Positions 11,347 through 11,518 of a stretch of 11,518 nucleotides of DNA are shown here, piece by piece; within the stretch, counting starts at the first letter, position 1; the number at the start of each line of letters is the position of its first letter. Under the pieces are notes generated by a model. That model worked only from the letters and a program-made list of their open reading frames with translations. It was not told where the DNA came from and made no database searches. Source of the DNA: an uncultured Actinomycetes bacterium. GTDB lineage: Bacteria; Actinomycetota; Thermoleophilia; Miltoncostaeales; Miltoncostaeaceae. The stretch spans positions 1-11,518 of the forward strand of contig CALMEC010000189.1 of assembly GCA_937862675.1 (NCBI GenBank), read 5' to 3'. The translations under genes were made by a program, and so were the position numbers.

Positions 11347-11518
11347 AGCCGCGGTACCCGTGCCCCCCGGCGACGACGATCCGGGACTCCGTTGCACGCG
11401 GCTCGCTCCACGGCAGATGCCCCGCGGGCGCACCATCCACATCCCGCGCGTCGGCGTGTGCATGGCGACCGGCGGTTTCGAGGCACCGCCGAGCACCTCC
11501 TGCGACGGACTGCGGCTC
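11347..11518. other. Right-end region with no supported gene
   Basis: After the osmC-type stop there is a weak stem CCCGG/CCGGG (11366-11385, 10-base loop) that might help terminate transcription. A plus-strand frame from ATG 11417 is open to the window end (34 codons) but has no clear ribosome binding site and no recognisable similarity. Confidence 0.3.

Noticed and set aside
11417..11518. Open plus-strand frame running off the right edge
   Set aside because: It has 34 codons, no clear ribosome binding site and no similarity I recognise, so it may be chance.

Overview
The window is very GC-rich, with G or C at almost every third codon position and GTG starts beside ATG. Together with a GlgE-type glucan operon, this points to a high-GC actinobacterium (Actinomycetota). 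I cannot name the genus from the sequence.

Layout. Positions 24-530 hold what look like two gene remnants joined back to back. One is the C-terminal end of a luciferase-like flavin monooxygenase on the minus strand. The other is a possible TetR-type regulator C-terminus on the plus strand. Positions 630-9926 are one plus-strand operon of five genes: glgE, treS, mak, glgB and glgX. The first four are joined by three identical 4-bp GTGA stop/start overlaps. glgX follows after a 66-base gap that contains a strong hairpin. Nested inverted repeats at 9950-10039 probably end the operon. A small Roadblock/LC7-domain protein follows on the minus strand (10192-10557), and then a divergent OsmC-family gene on the plus strand (10858-11346). 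The last 172 bases show no gene I can support.

How the genes work together. The operon encodes the GlgE pathway from trehalose to branched alpha-glucan. TreS isomerises trehalose to maltose, and maltokinase makes maltose 1-phosphate. GlgE polymerises the maltosyl units into linear alpha-1,4-glucan, and GlgB adds alpha-1,6 branches. GlgX is a debranching enzyme, so making and trimming branches are encoded together. All four GH13 enzymes keep the Asp/Glu/Asp catalytic triad, and the kinase keeps its HGDxH and DFE motifs, so the pathway looks functional.

I do not see an undescribed system here. The points most worth a second look are the double gene truncation at the left edge, unusual TreS loop residues, leader hairpins just before the glgE and glgX ribosome binding sites, and the orphan Roadblock gene.
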